This document shows, in pieces, positions 10,222 to 20,999 of a stretch of DNA of 64,000 nucleotides. Under the pieces are notes generated by a model. It was not told the DNA's origin, searched no databases, and was given only the letters and a program-made list of their open reading frames with translations. Source of the stretch: Palaemon carinicauda (taxonomy: Eukaryota > Arthropoda > Malacostraca > Decapoda > Palaemonidae); the NCBI RefSeq assembly GCF_036898095.1, contig NC_090757.1:63729081-63793080 (forward strand), given 5' to 3'. Position 1 is the stretch's first letter; every line of letters begins with the position of its first letter. Made by a program: the position numbers and the translations under genes.

Positions 10222-11218
10222 TAGGGTTGGTGAATCCCTTAATAGAGATTTAGCTAGGATTAGTGTATGGTGCAAATTATGAGGTATGAAGTTGAATCCT
10301 AACAAAACTCAAAGTATGATTGTAAGTAGGTCAAGGACAGTGGCTCCTCAACATCCGGATCTCAGTATTGATAATGTTTCTTTAAATATGTATGACTCTT
10401 TCAAAATTTTAGGTGTGATTCTCGACAGTAAATTTACTTTTGAAAAACATATAAGGTCTGTGTCTTCTTCAATTGCACAAAAAATAGGCTTACTGAGAAA
10501 ATCTTTCAAAATTTTCGGTAATCAATCTATTCTGAAGAAGTGTTTTAATTCTTTCATTCTACCTTGTTTTGAGTATTGTTCTCCTGTCTGGTGTTCAGCT
10601 GCTGATTCTCATCTTAATTTGTTGGACAGAAACTTACGGTCTATTAAATTTCTTATTCCTGATCTAGATATTAATCTCTGGCACCGTCGTTCAATTAGCT
10701 CATTATGCATGTTGCATAATATTTTTCATAACTCTGACCATCCTTTACATTCAGATCTCCCTGGAGAATTCTATCCTGTTCGTGATCCTAGGTATGCAGT
10801 TAATTCTAATAGCCAGGCCTTCTCCATCACGAGGCTCAATACTACGCAGTACTCTAGAAGTTTTATTCCAGCTGTTACCAAGTTGTGGAATGATCTTCCT
10901 AATCGGGTGGTTGAATCTGTAGAGCTTCAAAAGTTCAAAGATGGAGCAAATGCTTTTTTGTTGACCAGGCGGACATGAGTCTTTTTATAGTTTATTTATG
11001 ACATATTTGTTTTTGATGTTGTTAATAGTTTATATATGACATGTCTGTTTTGACGTTGTTACTTATTTTAGAATGATTTATTGTTAATTTGTTCCCTTCA
11101 TTTATTTATTTCCTTATTTCCTTTCCTCACTGGGCTATTTTTCCCTGTTGGAACCCCTGGGCTTATAGCATCTTGCTTTTCCAACCAGGGTTGTAGCTTG
11201 GATAGTAATAATAATAAT
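10222..11218 (+). mobile_element. Non-LTR retrotransposon family 3, copy a (5'-truncated, nested in family 2)
   Basis: It starts within the RT domain at ggttggtgaatccc, identical to 59034 in copy c, and runs through the C-terminal ORF and 3' UTR to a (TAA)n tail at 11206-11220. The last ~110 bp, containing ctgggctatttttccctg and gcttatagcatc, is shared with the SINE at 52677-53345. Family-2 sequence resumes immediately after the tail. Confidence 0.88.
10286..10978 (+). CDS. Family-3 LINE reverse transcriptase, C-terminal part
   Basis: 230 codons open to the TGA at 10976. The protein begins with GMKLNPNKTQ, just downstream of where the catalytic YADD box should be, and covers the RT palm end and thumb: FKILGVILDSKFTFEKH, then SFILPCFEYCSPVW, then the C-terminal domain (RSFIPAVTKLWNDLPN). 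This layout is typical of Jockey/CR1-type ORF2. The catalytic half is missing through 5' truncation, so it is non-functional by itself, but the remaining frame has no lesions. Confidence 0.85.
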   Translation: MKLNPNKTQSMIVSRSRTVAPQHPDLSIDNVSLNMYDSFKILGVILDSKFTFEKHIRSVSSSIAQKIGLLRKSFKIFGNQSILKKCFNSFILPCFEYCSPVWCSAADSHLNLLDRNLRSIKFLIPDLDINLWHRRSISSLCMLHNIFHNSDHPLHSDLPGEFYPVRDPRYAVNSNSQAFSITRLNTTQYSRSFIPAVTKLWNDLPNRVVESVELQKFKDGANAFLLTRRT

Positions 11219-11220
11219 AA

Positions 11221-12692
11221 TTACAGTATTGTGTGGAAGAGAGCTATAGTAACAAGAAACCCCTAATAGTAACTGCGATAGACTTTAGTAAAGCATTTGA
11301 CTCTGTAAAAAGGGAGGTATTAATAGAAGTTTTACAAGAATATAAAATGAACACCAAATCATAAGTGCAATTGCAAATATTTATCAAGGAGATACTACGG
11401 GCATTGACTTAGGAGAAGGTATAGAACAAGAAATGGAGGTTACGAGTGGAATTAAACAAGGTTGCACAGGATCATCTTCACTTTTTAAACTGATTACGTA
11501 TATTGTTATGAAGAAAATAGAAGAGGAAGGAAACGGTTTCAGAAATCAATTAATAAAGATAGAATCATTTTTTGCAGATGATGCCTTAATAATTGCACAG
11601 GATATACATAATGCAAAGCGTAACATACAGATATTAGTAGAAACTAGTAAAAAATGTGGGTTAGAAATTAATAAAGAAAAGAGTAATATTATGATTTACA
11701 ATATGAAAGAAAAGCCAGATAACATAGAGGGAATCAAAGTAGTAGAAAGTTTGACATACTTAGGAATAAAGCTAGACAATAGTAGGAATATGTTTAAAAC
11801 TCAGAAAAGGGTAATGATAGAAAAGGCACAAAAATTAGCTAATCTAACATATTCAGTTATAGAGAAAAGTTGCAATAAAGTAATGATAGGAAAAATGTTC
11901 TGGAAAAGTATTGCTTTACCATCTATTTTGTATGGAACAAGTGTTATAAATCTAACAGAAACTGAAATAGAGAAACTACAAAGAATAGAGAATGGAGTAT
12001 ACAGGAAGATTTTAGGTGCCACTAAAAGCACAGCTAATACTACTCTAAGAGGGGAGATAGGTGCATCTTCTATGAAAGCAAGGGTGATGGATGGGAAGCT
12101 GCAGTACTTAAATCGTACCCTGAATGGAAAGAAGGAAATACTGAAAATAAACATCCATGATATTCAAGGAAAAGAAGGAAGATGGTGGAAACAACCTGCA
12201 AAGTATTTGGAAGAATTAAGTTTAGGCATAAGACAAATAAGAAGAATGGACAAGGCAGAAATAAAGACGGAAACCAGAAAGTGGGATACTGAAAAGTGGA
12301 AAGAAGAAATAGAAAGTAAAGTGAGCTTAGAAATATATAGAACGTGGAAGAAAAAAATTAAAGAAGAGTTAATTTATGACAATACATTTGCTTCAGTGAT
12401 ATTTTTTAGAGCAAGAACTAATACGTTAAAAATAAATATTGTAAATAGACACAATGGGGGGAATATAAACTGTAATTTTTGTGAAAATGAGGAGGAAGAT
12501 TTGATACATTTTTTGTTATTTTGCCAGGAATATAGAAAAGAAAGGAATGAAGTAATTGAGCTGCAACAACCATACGACGAAGACCTAAAGAAAATAGTAG
12601 GATTATTTTTATTTAGTGAAACAAATATAGAAAAGAAAAAAGAAGTTTTAAACCTAATGTGGAAGAGAAGACAAAACAGCACAAGAAGATAA
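11221..12692 (+). pseudogene. Family-2 LINE reverse transcriptase core and C-terminus (one frameshift)
   Basis: The frame from 11221 encodes the motif A region (TAIDFSKAFDSV). After a one-base shift near 11345-11360 the frame open to 12692 carries motif B (SGIKQGCTGSSSLF), motif C (FFADDALII), the thumb, and a C-terminal zinc ribbon CNFCENEEEDLIHFLLFC followed by a basic end (MWKRRQNSTRR). The 420-codon open block (11433-12692) is among the longest intact RT pieces in the window. The C-terminal third matches family-2 copy a and the minus-strand remnant at 47684-48010. Confidence 0.82.
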
Positions 12693-12879
12693 ACGTTAAG
12701 AGGCGCCGTTGTAAAGGCTATGCCTCACCCCAGAAACTGAACCTGAACCTGAGAAACACGTAAGCAATCGATAAGCTGTAAATGAAAATTATAACATGTA
12801 TTAAGATCAGTAGCAATGTTGAATGTAAAATTATGAATCAAGACCCATCCAGTTCAACAGAGAAGCATTTGCATCACTT

Positions 12880-13210
12880 TGTAAGGACACCGCTCCCTCC
12901 GTCGTCCAGAAATTCAACAAAATGTCTATTTATTTAAATTCTCCTTTCGCCACACCGTGGCTTCCTATATATATGTATTCCACTCCCTCAGAGCTACAAT
13001 TTGACATATGTATTATTTCATTACATGTTTCTGTTTACTTGCAATTCGTGTATTTGTTCATGTGAGAAAACATATATTTTGGCGGGAAGTTCAAGATGAA
13101 TTGGCGCCTACGCCATGCTACCTTTCCGTCCGCACCCTGTATTATATTCCCACGCATGTTTGAATAAACTATCAGTTGATGTTGGTGACGCTTGTCTCAC
13201 TGTCCTTACA
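12880..13210 (+). mobile_element. Solo LTR with target-site duplication
   Basis: 331 bp bounded by tgtaaggaca and its exact reverse complement tgtccttaca, giving TG...CA ends in a perfect 10-bp inverted repeat. A 4-bp direct repeat, ACTT, flanks it (12876-12879 and 13211-13214). A TATA-like tatatatatg lies near 12970 and an AATAAA near 13172, which fits an LTR read on the plus strand. No internal gag-pol is adjacent, so this looks like LTR-LTR recombination. It does not match the 111-bp LTRs of the gypsy element at 17785. Confidence 0.82.
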
Positions 13211-13669
13211 ACTTAAAATTGCACTACTGAAGTTTCACCGATTTAACCGACTAATTGACATTAGACATATAATAAGAAAAATGCATACTAATTCGAGACT
13301 GCGTTATAATGCTGCTTGGATCATGCATATTTCTTTGGGTGTTTGACTGACATAAACTATATTAAACAACGAATATTATATATCATTTTAATATCTTTTC
13401 AAGGTCTATTTTTATTGTGCAGTATATCTAAATAACATCATACATATACCAAGGCACTTCCCCCAATTTTGGGGGGTAGCCGACATCAACAAATGAAACA
13501 AAAATAAAAGAAAATAATAAAAGGGGACCTCTCCGAGTTCAGCTGGTACTGCTAGGGTACCACAGCCCACCCTCCCACATTATCCACCACAGATGAAGCT
13601 TCATAACGCTGAATCCCCTACTGCTGCTACCTCCACAGTCATCTAAGGCACCAGAGGAAGCAGCAGGGC

Positions 13670-14125
13670 CTACCAGAACTGCGTCACAAACGCTCGCCAT
13701 TCATTCCTATTCCTAGCACGCTCTCTTGCCTCTCTCACATTTATCCTCCTATCACCCAGAGCTTTCTTCACTCCACCCATCCACCCAAACCTTGGCCTTC
13801 CTCTTGTACTTCTCCCATCAACTCTTGCATTCATCACCTTCTTTAGCAGACAGCCATTTTCCATTCTCTCAACATGGCCAAACCACCTCAACACATTCAT
13901 ATCCATTTTAGCTGCTAATTCATTTCTTACACCCGTTCTCACCCTCACCACTTCGTTCCTAACCCTATCTGCTCGAGATACACCAGCCATACTACTTAGA
14001 CACTTCATCTCAAACACATTCAATTTCTGTCTCTCCGTCACTTTCATTCCCCACAACTCCGATCCATACATCACAGTTGGTACAATCACTTTCTCATACA
14101 GAACTCTCTTTACATTCCTGCCCAA
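13670..14125 (-). pseudogene. RTE-like LINE C-terminal domain
   Basis: A 151-codon open block in a third frame: VLYEKVIVPTVMYGSELW, then RQKLNVFEMKCL, then LRWFGHVERM and the RGRPRFGW signature, ending with NRNEWRAFVTQFW. This is the usual end of RTE-type ORF2. About 110 bp (14126-14235) separating it from the RT block is frame-shifted. Confidence 0.78.
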
Positions 14126-14235
14126 CCCTCTATTTTTACTACTCCCTTAACTGCCCCCAACACTTTGCAACCTTCATTCACTCTCTGATATACATCTGCT
14201 TCCACTCCACCATTTGCTGCAACAACAGACCCCAA

Positions 14236-15441
14236 CTACTTAAACTGATCCACCTCCTCAAGTAACTCTCCATTCAACATGACATTCAACCTTGCACCAC
14301 CTTCCCTTCTCGTACATCTCATAACCCTACTCTTACCCACATTAACTCTCAACTTCCTTCTCTCACACACCCTTCCAAATTCTGTCACTAATCGGCCAAG
14401 CTTCTCTTCCGTGTTTGCAACCAGTAAAGTATCATCCACAAAATACAACTGATTTACCTCCCATTCATGGTCATTCTCGTCTACCAGTTTTAATCCTCAT
14501 CCAAGCACTCGAGCATTTACCTCTCTCACCACTCCATCAACATACAAGTTAAACAACCACGGCGACATCACACATCCCTGTCTCAGCCCCACTCTCACCG
14601 GAAACCAATCGCTCACTTCATATCCTATCCTAACACATGCTTTAATATTTTTGTAGAAACTTTTCACTGCTTGCAACACCCTTCCACTAACTCCATATAA
14701 CCTCATCACATTCCACATTGCTTCCCTATCAACTCTATCATACGCTTTCTCCAGATCCATAAACGCAACATACACCTCCTTACCTTTTGCTAAATATATC
14801 TGGCATTTCTGCCTAACTGTAAAAATCTGATTCATACAACCCCTACCTCTTCTAAAACCACCATGTACTTCTAAGATTGCATTCTCTGTTCTATCCTTAA
14901 TCCTAATAATCAGTACTCTACCATACACTTTTCCAACTACACTCAACAAACTAATACCACTTGAATTACAACACTCATGCACATCTACCTTACCCTTATA
15001 TAGTGGTACAATACATGCACAAACCCAATCTACTGGAACCATTGACAACACAAAATACACATTAAACAATCTCGCCAACCACTGAAGTACAGTCACACCC
15101 CCTTCTTTCAACATCTCAGCTCTCACACCATCCATACCAGATGCCTTTCCTACTCTCGTTTCATCTAGTGCTCTCCTCATTTCCTCTATTGTAATCTCTC
15201 TCTCATTCTTATCTCCCATCACCGGCACCTCAACACCTGCAACAGCAATTATATCTGCCTCCCTATTATCCTCAACATTCAGCAAACTTTCAAAAAATTC
15301 CGCCCACCTTCTCCGTGCCTCCTCTCCTTTTAACAACCTTCCATTTCCATCTTTCACTGTCTCTTCAATTCTTGAGCCAGCCTTCCTTACTCTCTTCACT
15401 TCTTTCCAAAACTTCTTATTCTCTTCATATGAATGACCCAA
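14236..15441 (-). pseudogene. RTE-like LINE reverse transcriptase, interrupted
   Basis: The 314-codon frame 15441-14497 contains GKASGMDGVRAEML, VVGKVYGRVL, FRRGRGCMNQIF, AFMDLEKAYDRVDR (motif A) and VGLRQGCVMSPWLFNLY (motif B). A stop and frame change near 14490 separate it from 14448-14236, which carries the catalytic box as YFVDDTLLVA (motif C) and the start of the thumb. Most arthropod RTE proteins have YADD here; FVDD is an acceptable variant. One stop lies between motifs B and C. Confidence 0.8.
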
Positions 15442-15723
15442 TCCCTGAACCCACCTCAGGTCAGCTGCCCTCTTTGCCTAACGTACCTTGCGCTTGACTT
15501 CCACATTTTTCTCTCTATATTTTTCATACTTCTCTATACTATTACTCTTCAGCCATTCTTCAAAAGCCCTCTTTTTCTCTTCCAATTTTACCTTCACTCC
15601 TTCATTCCACCATTCACTGCCCTTCCTCATGCTGCCTCCAACAACCTTCTTGCTACATACATCACTTACAATCCCAACAAAATTTTCTTTTACTAACTTC
15701 CACTCCTCCTCTAAATTACCAGT

Positions 15724-16489
15724 TTATCTTACTTTCACTTCGTCATATGCCATTTTCAACCTTTCTTGATATTTACTTTTTACCCCAGGTTTTATTAGCT
15801 CTTCAACCCTCACTAGCTCCCTTTTACATCCACCTACTCTATTCCCCCACTCTTTTGCCACAACTAATTTTCCTTCCACCAAAAAATGATCAGACATACC
15901 GTTAGCCATACCCCTAAACATGTGCACGTCTTTCAATCTTCTAAACATTCTTTTAGTTATCAACACATAATCCATTAATGCCCTTTCTAATACTCTTCCA
16001 TTTGCCACTCTTACCCATGTATACTTGTTTTTATCTTTCTTTTTGAAAAAGCTAGCACTTATCACCATCTCTTGCTCAACACACATATCTACCAGTCTCT
16101 CACCACTCATTTTCACCTGGTACGCCATACTTCCCAATGATACCTTCTACCTCTCCATCGCCCACTGTAGAATTTAAGTCACCCATGGCAACTACATAAT
16201 TCCTTCTACCCAGTCCTTCTACACACCTAGTTAATTCATTCCAGAACTCATTGCACTCTTCTTCACTTTTCTCACTACCTGGCCCATACGCACTGACAAA
16301 CGCCCAACATTCCCTACCCAACCTAACCCTTACCCACATTAACCTAGATGATATCTCCTTCCATTCCACTACTTCACCTGTCATCCATTCACTCAGCAAT
16401 AAAGCCACACCCTCTCTCGCTGTTCCCCTTTCAATCCCAGACACTCTACCAGACATTTCACCAAACATCACTTCACCCTTCCCTTTCAT
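15724..16489 (-). pseudogene. RTE-like LINE endonuclease, 5'-truncated and frameshifted
   Basis: Two overlapping frames (16489-16100 and 16137-15724) together give the middle and end of an AP endonuclease: FVSAYGPGSEKSEEE, VVAMGDLNSTVG (the GDxN motif), then YTWVRVANGRVLERALMDYV and MSDHFLVEGKL. A frameshift at about 16110-16130 separates them. The N-terminal quarter of the domain is absent. Confidence 0.75.
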
Positions 16490-16537
16490 CTAAATAATAC
16501 TTTTATAATTAGTCTTTTGAAAAGGGGGAGATATTCA

Positions 16538-16796
16538 TCTCACGTCTTCAATTGCACACAAAAATTTGCTTATTGAGAAAGTCTTTCAAGGTTTTTGGTG
16601 ATCAATCTATTCTGAAGAAGTGTTCTAATTCTTTCATTTTATGTTGTTTCGAGTATTGTTCTCCTGTCTGGTTTTCAGCTGCTGATTCTCATCTTAATTT
16701 GTTGGACAGGAACTTACGGTCTATTAAATTTCTTATTCCTGATATAGATATTAATCTCTGGCACCTTCGTTCAATTAGTTCATTATGCATGTTGCA

Positions 16797-16838
<42 letters not shown>

Positions 16839-17276
16839 CTGACCATCCTTTACATTTTAATCTTCCCGGACAGTTCCATCCTATTCGTAATCCTTGGTAT
16901 GCAGTTAATTCTAATAGGCAGGCATTCTACATCATGAGGCTCAATACTACACAGATCTATAGAAGTTTTATTCCAGCTGTGACCAAGTTGTGGAATGATC
17001 CTCCTAATCGGGTAGTTGAATCAGTAGAACTTCAAAAGTTCAAACTCGCAGCAAATGTTTTATCTTGAACAGGCTTACATAAGTCCTTTTATAGTTTATA
17101 AATCAAATATCTGTTTTAATGTTTTTGAAATATTTTATCTTAATTTTCATCACTTCTTATATTGTTTACTTATTTCCTTTCCTCACTTGGCTACTTTTTC
17201 CCTGTTGGAGCCTTTGGACTTATAGCATCTTGCTTTTCCAACTAGGGTTGTAGCTTAGCTAATAAAAATAATAGTA

Positions 17277-17331
<55 letters not shown>

Positions 17332-17377
17332 TAATAATAATAAAAATAATAATAATAAAAATAATAATAATAATAAC

Positions 17378-17422
<45 letters not shown>
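16538..17422 (+). mobile_element. LINE family 3, copy b (5'-truncated)
   Basis: It starts at ttcaattgcacac and aligns with 10465 onward of copy a. The ORF (16552-16836) is cut by a T homopolymer of about 31 bases (16803-16832) that has grown from a short T run still visible at 10732. It then continues in a broken frame to about 17065, followed by the conserved 3' UTR and a long (TAA)n tail. It lies next to the 5' end of the RTE-like element. Confidence 0.85.
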
Positions 17423-17426
<4 letters not shown>

Positions 17427-17458
17427 ATGCTGTATATTATTATTGTTATTATTATTAC

Positions 17459-17494
<36 letters not shown>
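17262..17494. repeat. Facing (TAA)n and (TTA)n microsatellites
   Basis: About 160 bp of TAA/AAT repeats (with a few AAA and ACA variants) forms the tail of LINE family 3 copy b. After a 13-bp break (gagtatgctgtat) a TTA tract to about 17494 follows, which is the tail of the minus-strand SINE. Two tail-to-tail retroposons thus create a long imperfect AT palindrome. Confidence 0.9.
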
Positions 17495-17498
<4 letters not shown>

Positions 17499-17784
17499 AG
17501 CTAAGTTACATCCCTTTTGGGAAACGCAGAATGCTCTAACATGGAAAATAGCCCAGTGAGGAAAGGAAATAAGGAAACAAATACAATAGTGTGCCTGAAT
17601 GTACCCTCAAGTAAGAGAACTCCAACTCAAGACAGTGGAAGACCATGGCACAAAGGCTATGGCACCACCCGAGAGTAAAGGACAGATAGTTTGATTTAGG
17701 GGTGTTCTAGTTTCCTAGAAGAGCTATAATTATAGTACAATAGTTGACTATGGAATAGTTAGAGAAGAGGATGAGGAAGGAGGT
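17436..17784 (-). mobile_element. SINE copy (minus strand), interrupted by the gypsy element
   Basis: The reverse complement aligns with 52985-53345: shared blocks include agctcttctagga, ccatggtcttccac versus ctatggtcttccac, gagttctctt and ctttcctcactgggctattt, ending in a TTA/TAA tail. It is more diverged than the copy inside DIRS B. The gypsy-type retrotransposon begins at 17785, inside or at the truncated 5' edge of this SINE. I could not find the missing 5' part beyond 23222. Confidence 0.75.
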
Positions 17785-17895
17785 TGTGGTATCATGTAGT
17801 CCCATGTAGCGTATGAATAAAGGGCAGTCTCTACCTAGTACCCAAGCCATCAAGTCCTGTTTATTAATCACTGCAACCTCTTGCATATTATATCA
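17785..17895 (+). repeat. 5' LTR of the gypsy-type element
   Basis: 111 bp beginning TGTGG and ending TATCA, with gaataaag about 30 bp from the start as a possible polyadenylation signal. It is followed directly by tggtggcagcgtgg, a likely primer-binding site. It differs from the 3' LTR at four bases: two in the gggcag/ggatag block and two in the tttatt/tctttt block. Confidence 0.95.
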
Positions 17896-17913
17896 TGGTG
17901 GCAGCGTGGTAAT
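17896..17913 (+). promoter_or_regulatory. Candidate primer-binding site
   Basis: tggtggcagcgtgg starts immediately after the 5' LTR, the expected position for pairing with a tRNA 3' end ending in CCA. The TGG start fits, but I have not identified the tRNA. Confidence 0.5.
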
Positions 17914-18425
17914 GCACCCCACGCCATTCCATCAACAAACTCGGACCATAGAGACACTTTACATACCTCTCTTGTCCGTAATAACTGAGAAGAGGACTCA
18001 TAATCGGCCCGAGTTTATTACCAGCGGCTGCAGATGACGCCATTTTCACCCAACGGCAACCGGACAAGGACTGTCATACCGGCCCAGATAACAACCGTAC
18101 ATAACTTATATCGTCAGGATATGGCATAGAATGAACATTAGTGCACCGTGATTACAGTGAGAATAGTGAAGAAAGTTGTGAATAGGGTACTTACAAGTAT
18201 TTTGGCCATTGCTATCCGCACACTAATTCACAAAATGAGCCAAACAACGACGTATGTTCAGCAGTATAAACAAAACTGTGAAAACCGCACCGACTACCAG
18301 TGACAAATTTTTATAGTGATTACCATACTCTTATTACATGTGTCTCTTTGTGAACCGTAAACTGTGTTATTAATCCAACCACTATCTATCTACTGTGCAA
18401 CACCCTCTCAAAACCAAATCCAATC

Positions 18426-19634
18426 ATGGCCCAGCCTAAATGCCCAAGTATGGACTGGGCGCACCAGCCCCTGGCCGAGTTGCTTCATGCATTCAAGGCG
18501 CGCATGAACTTATACCTCCAAGACCAGGAAGTCACAGACCCGGGCAAGCAAGCAACTAAAATTAAAATCGCCCTCGGCGATGAGGGCATGAGGCGTATCT
18601 TGGCGAGCGGCCTCACTGAACAGGAGCGACGCGTGCCGCAGAACATATGGAGGCTTATTGAAAGTGAGGTTGATGCAACGGTCAAAATAGAATTCCGAGT
18701 TCACCGCCTCGAATTTGCAAATACCAAACAGAAACCTGCCAAAACAATCAGTCAATTCCTGGCCAGACTCCATGAAAAAGCGACAAAGTGCGAGTTTGAA
18801 GACAGAGAACTCAACGAACGGCTTATCGAAATGACCATACTACGAACACAATTCGAGGAATTTTGGAAATAACTCCTAACTAAACCGAAGGGCTATGCCG
18901 TGAGCAACGTTCTAGAGAGAGGTCGGGAATACGAGGCCATTGCAGCCTCCATGGCATCATTACGCTCCATACAGATGAGCTCTGAGAACACAAGTACAAG
19001 CCGTACCAACGTGGATGCAATTCGAAGGGAAAGCAATGAGCCACGGAACAAACCACAAACCACGGACAACCCTTGCTGGAACTGCGGGCTTAGCCATCCC
19101 ATAAGGTCATGCCCCGCTTACAATAACAGATGTAGTGGTTGTGGCATCAAGGGGCACTGGAAAAAGATGTGCCGCAAAACTGATAGAGGCAGAACAATGC
19201 CAGGAGACAACACACAGCAGACACAACGCCAGAGCAAGATAAGAGGGCGCTCCTACCAACGGCTGAATCGGGCTCCTAACCACAGGCAACACAAAGTCAT
19301 GGTTAATGAAAACCCTAATCTTGATGAACAAACAGATTATATGCCAAACTTCGACCCTAATCTTGATGAACAAACAGATTATATGCCAAACTTCGACATG
19401 ATAACGATATCCGACATAGGAGTGGCAACAAAACGAGAAGCATTCTCAAAGCTCATGGTCAAGCATGAAAACCCCCCAGCCTATGGGTGCCTGAAACTCA
19501 AAATTGACACAGGTTCCGGTGGCAATACGCTGCCCTTGCGGACATACAAGCAAATGTTTGGTGATGCACCCACCAGCCTCGTACTATCCCCAGAACCATC
19601 AGTGGCGACAATTTTTCCTGCCCAGGGTCACTAA
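18426..19634 (+). pseudogene. Gypsy-type Gag with zinc knuckles and protease start, interrupted by one stop
   Basis: The frame from ATG 18426 is open for 148 codons. It then meets TAA at 18870-18872 and continues in the same frame to 19634. The first part is a Gag capsid-like domain (KIKIALGDEGMRRIL, ISQFLARLHEKA). The second has two CCHC-type knuckles (CWNCGLSHPIRSC and CSGCGIKGHWKKMC) that would bind RNA. Next comes a 14-residue tandem repeat (19314-19397), then LKIDTGSGGN, the retropepsin DTG active site. A frame change near 19630 moves the rest of the protease into another frame. Confidence 0.85.
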
Positions 19635-20036
19635 TGCTCAGCGTCCGCAAACTCAGCAACCCAGCATTCTCGCAAGAAAAGTTCTTTGTGGTCGATGTGT
19701 CTGGCCCCGTCATACTTGGCCTTCCCTCATGCCAAAAACTCGGTATTGTGGATATCAATGTCAACGACGTTACTGGAATACCTGAGTAACCAAGCCAACA
19801 AGGCCCTATTAGGTCAGTCGAGCAACTAAAAGCGCAATTCCCAGCACAGTTTGACTGTATTGGCGAACTAAAAGAGCCCGCGATGCTCCACCTCAAGGAT
19901 GACGCGATACCTTTCTGTGATCCGCCCCGTAAGGTGAGTATCCACCTAAAGCCCCGCATTAAACCCGAGCTTAACACTATGGAGAAAGAGGGGGTTATCA
20001 GACGCATAACGGAACACACAGACTAGTGCAGCAGCC
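19634..20036 (+). pseudogene. Gypsy-type protease end and RT N-terminus, broken
   Basis: Starting at 19634 the frame reads LSVRKLSNPAFSQEKFFV followed by VILGLPSCQKLGI, the expected C-terminal half of a retropepsin (the ILG motif). It then passes stops near 19786 and 20024 through the pre-RT segment (KPRIKPELNTMEKEGVI). The TAG at about 20024 replaces the tryptophan usual at this position before CSSLV, and a further one-base shift leads to the main RT frame. Confidence 0.7.
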
Positions 20037-20999
20037 TTGTGTGTCACAAAACCCGATGGAAGCCTACGGATCTGCCTTGACTCCAAGCGGCTCAACCAAA
20101 ACCTCAAAAGATGTCCCCACAAGATTCCCACTCTAGAAGAGATAAACCCGGTATTCTCCAAAGCGAAGGTGTTCTCCAAGCTAGACGCCAAAGCAGGCTA
20201 CTGGAGTATACCGCTACACAAGGACTCACAACTATTGATAACGTTCCGAACACCACACGGCCGGTATTGTTGGACAAGGCTACCATTCGGGCTGAATGTA
20301 AGCCAGGACATATTTCAAGCCAGGATGGACTCTATCATCGGGATTCTCTCAAGTGTTGTTGGCATCGCTGATGACGTGGCAATATGTGGGAAAGACCAGT
20401 CGGAACACGACAAAAACCTGATGGGGTTCATGCAGCGTGCTGCCCAACACGGACTCAGCCTAAACTCGAAGAAATGCTCCATTTCAAAACCAGATATAGA
20501 GTTTTTCGGAACACGCTATACCAGCAAGGGCATGATGCCAGACCCGTCAAAGGTACACAACCTGCATAACATCCTGTTGCCCTCCAACAAAGAGGAACTA
20601 CAGAGATTCCTGGGAGTAATGACTTACCTCAGCCCCTATGTACCACATTACTCAGCTCAGTCACAAAGACTTCAAGATCTGGTCCAGGAAGATGTGCCCT
20701 TCCAATGGGAAGAAGACCATGAATCCACCTATCAACACCTGAAACGCCAAATAGCACCATCAAGCACGCTGTCTTACTATGACCCAACTCGACCCGTGGC
20801 TCTTGAAGTCGATGCATCGCAAAAAGGCCTCGGAGCGGCCCTCATCCAAGACGGGAGGGTAATAACCTTCGCCAGCAAAGCCCTGACACCAACGCAGGCA
20901 AATTACAGTAATATCGAGCGAGAGGCCCATCGGACTAGTACACGGCGTACAACGATTCCATACCTACCTATACGGAAGAGACTTCGAAGCTGTCACTGA
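20037..20999 (+). pseudogene. Gypsy-type reverse transcriptase and RNase H (frameshift at the end)
   Basis: 320 open codons: KPDGSLRICLDSKRLN, FSKLDAKAGYWSIPL (motif A), RLPFGLNVSQDIFQ (motif B), GIADDVAI (catalytic box, with IADD in place of YADD), then FLGVMTYLSPYVP. The RNase H start is ALEVDASQKGLGAAL, and the conserved NIERE follows. Soon after, at about 20925-20935, the frame shifts by one base. The true continuation (VTDHKPFVNIW) lies in the next frame, giving the tail seen at 20999. Confidence 0.88.

Larger units (their letters stand above)
8202..12760 (+). mobile_element. Non-LTR retrotransposon family 2, copy b, interrupted by LINE family 3
   Basis: The most complete family-2 copy: endonuclease (8255-9097), linker and RT N-terminus with several frameshifts (9098-10221), a nested family-3 LINE (10222-11218), then the RT core and C-terminus (11221-12692) and a short 3' UTR. 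The joint is coherent: coding before the insert ends in a DNIF stretch, and the downstream part continues directly with RT sequence leading to IDFSKAFDSV. It is an APE-type LINE with a C-terminal zinc ribbon. I do not assign a clade. The sequence is A-rich on the coding strand. Confidence 0.8.
13445..16492 (-). mobile_element. RTE-like non-LTR retrotransposon, 5'-truncated
   Basis: Read on the minus strand: endonuclease remnant (16489-15724), reverse transcriptase (15441-14236), C-terminal domain (14125-13670) and a 3' UTR (13669-13445). The C-terminus with LRWFGHVERM and a GRPRFGW stretch is characteristic of RTE-type and related LINEs. The 3' UTR contains the palindrome cttcccccaattttgggggg near 13455, found again at 28566 in another truncated copy. 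The start of the endonuclease is missing. Confidence 0.8.
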
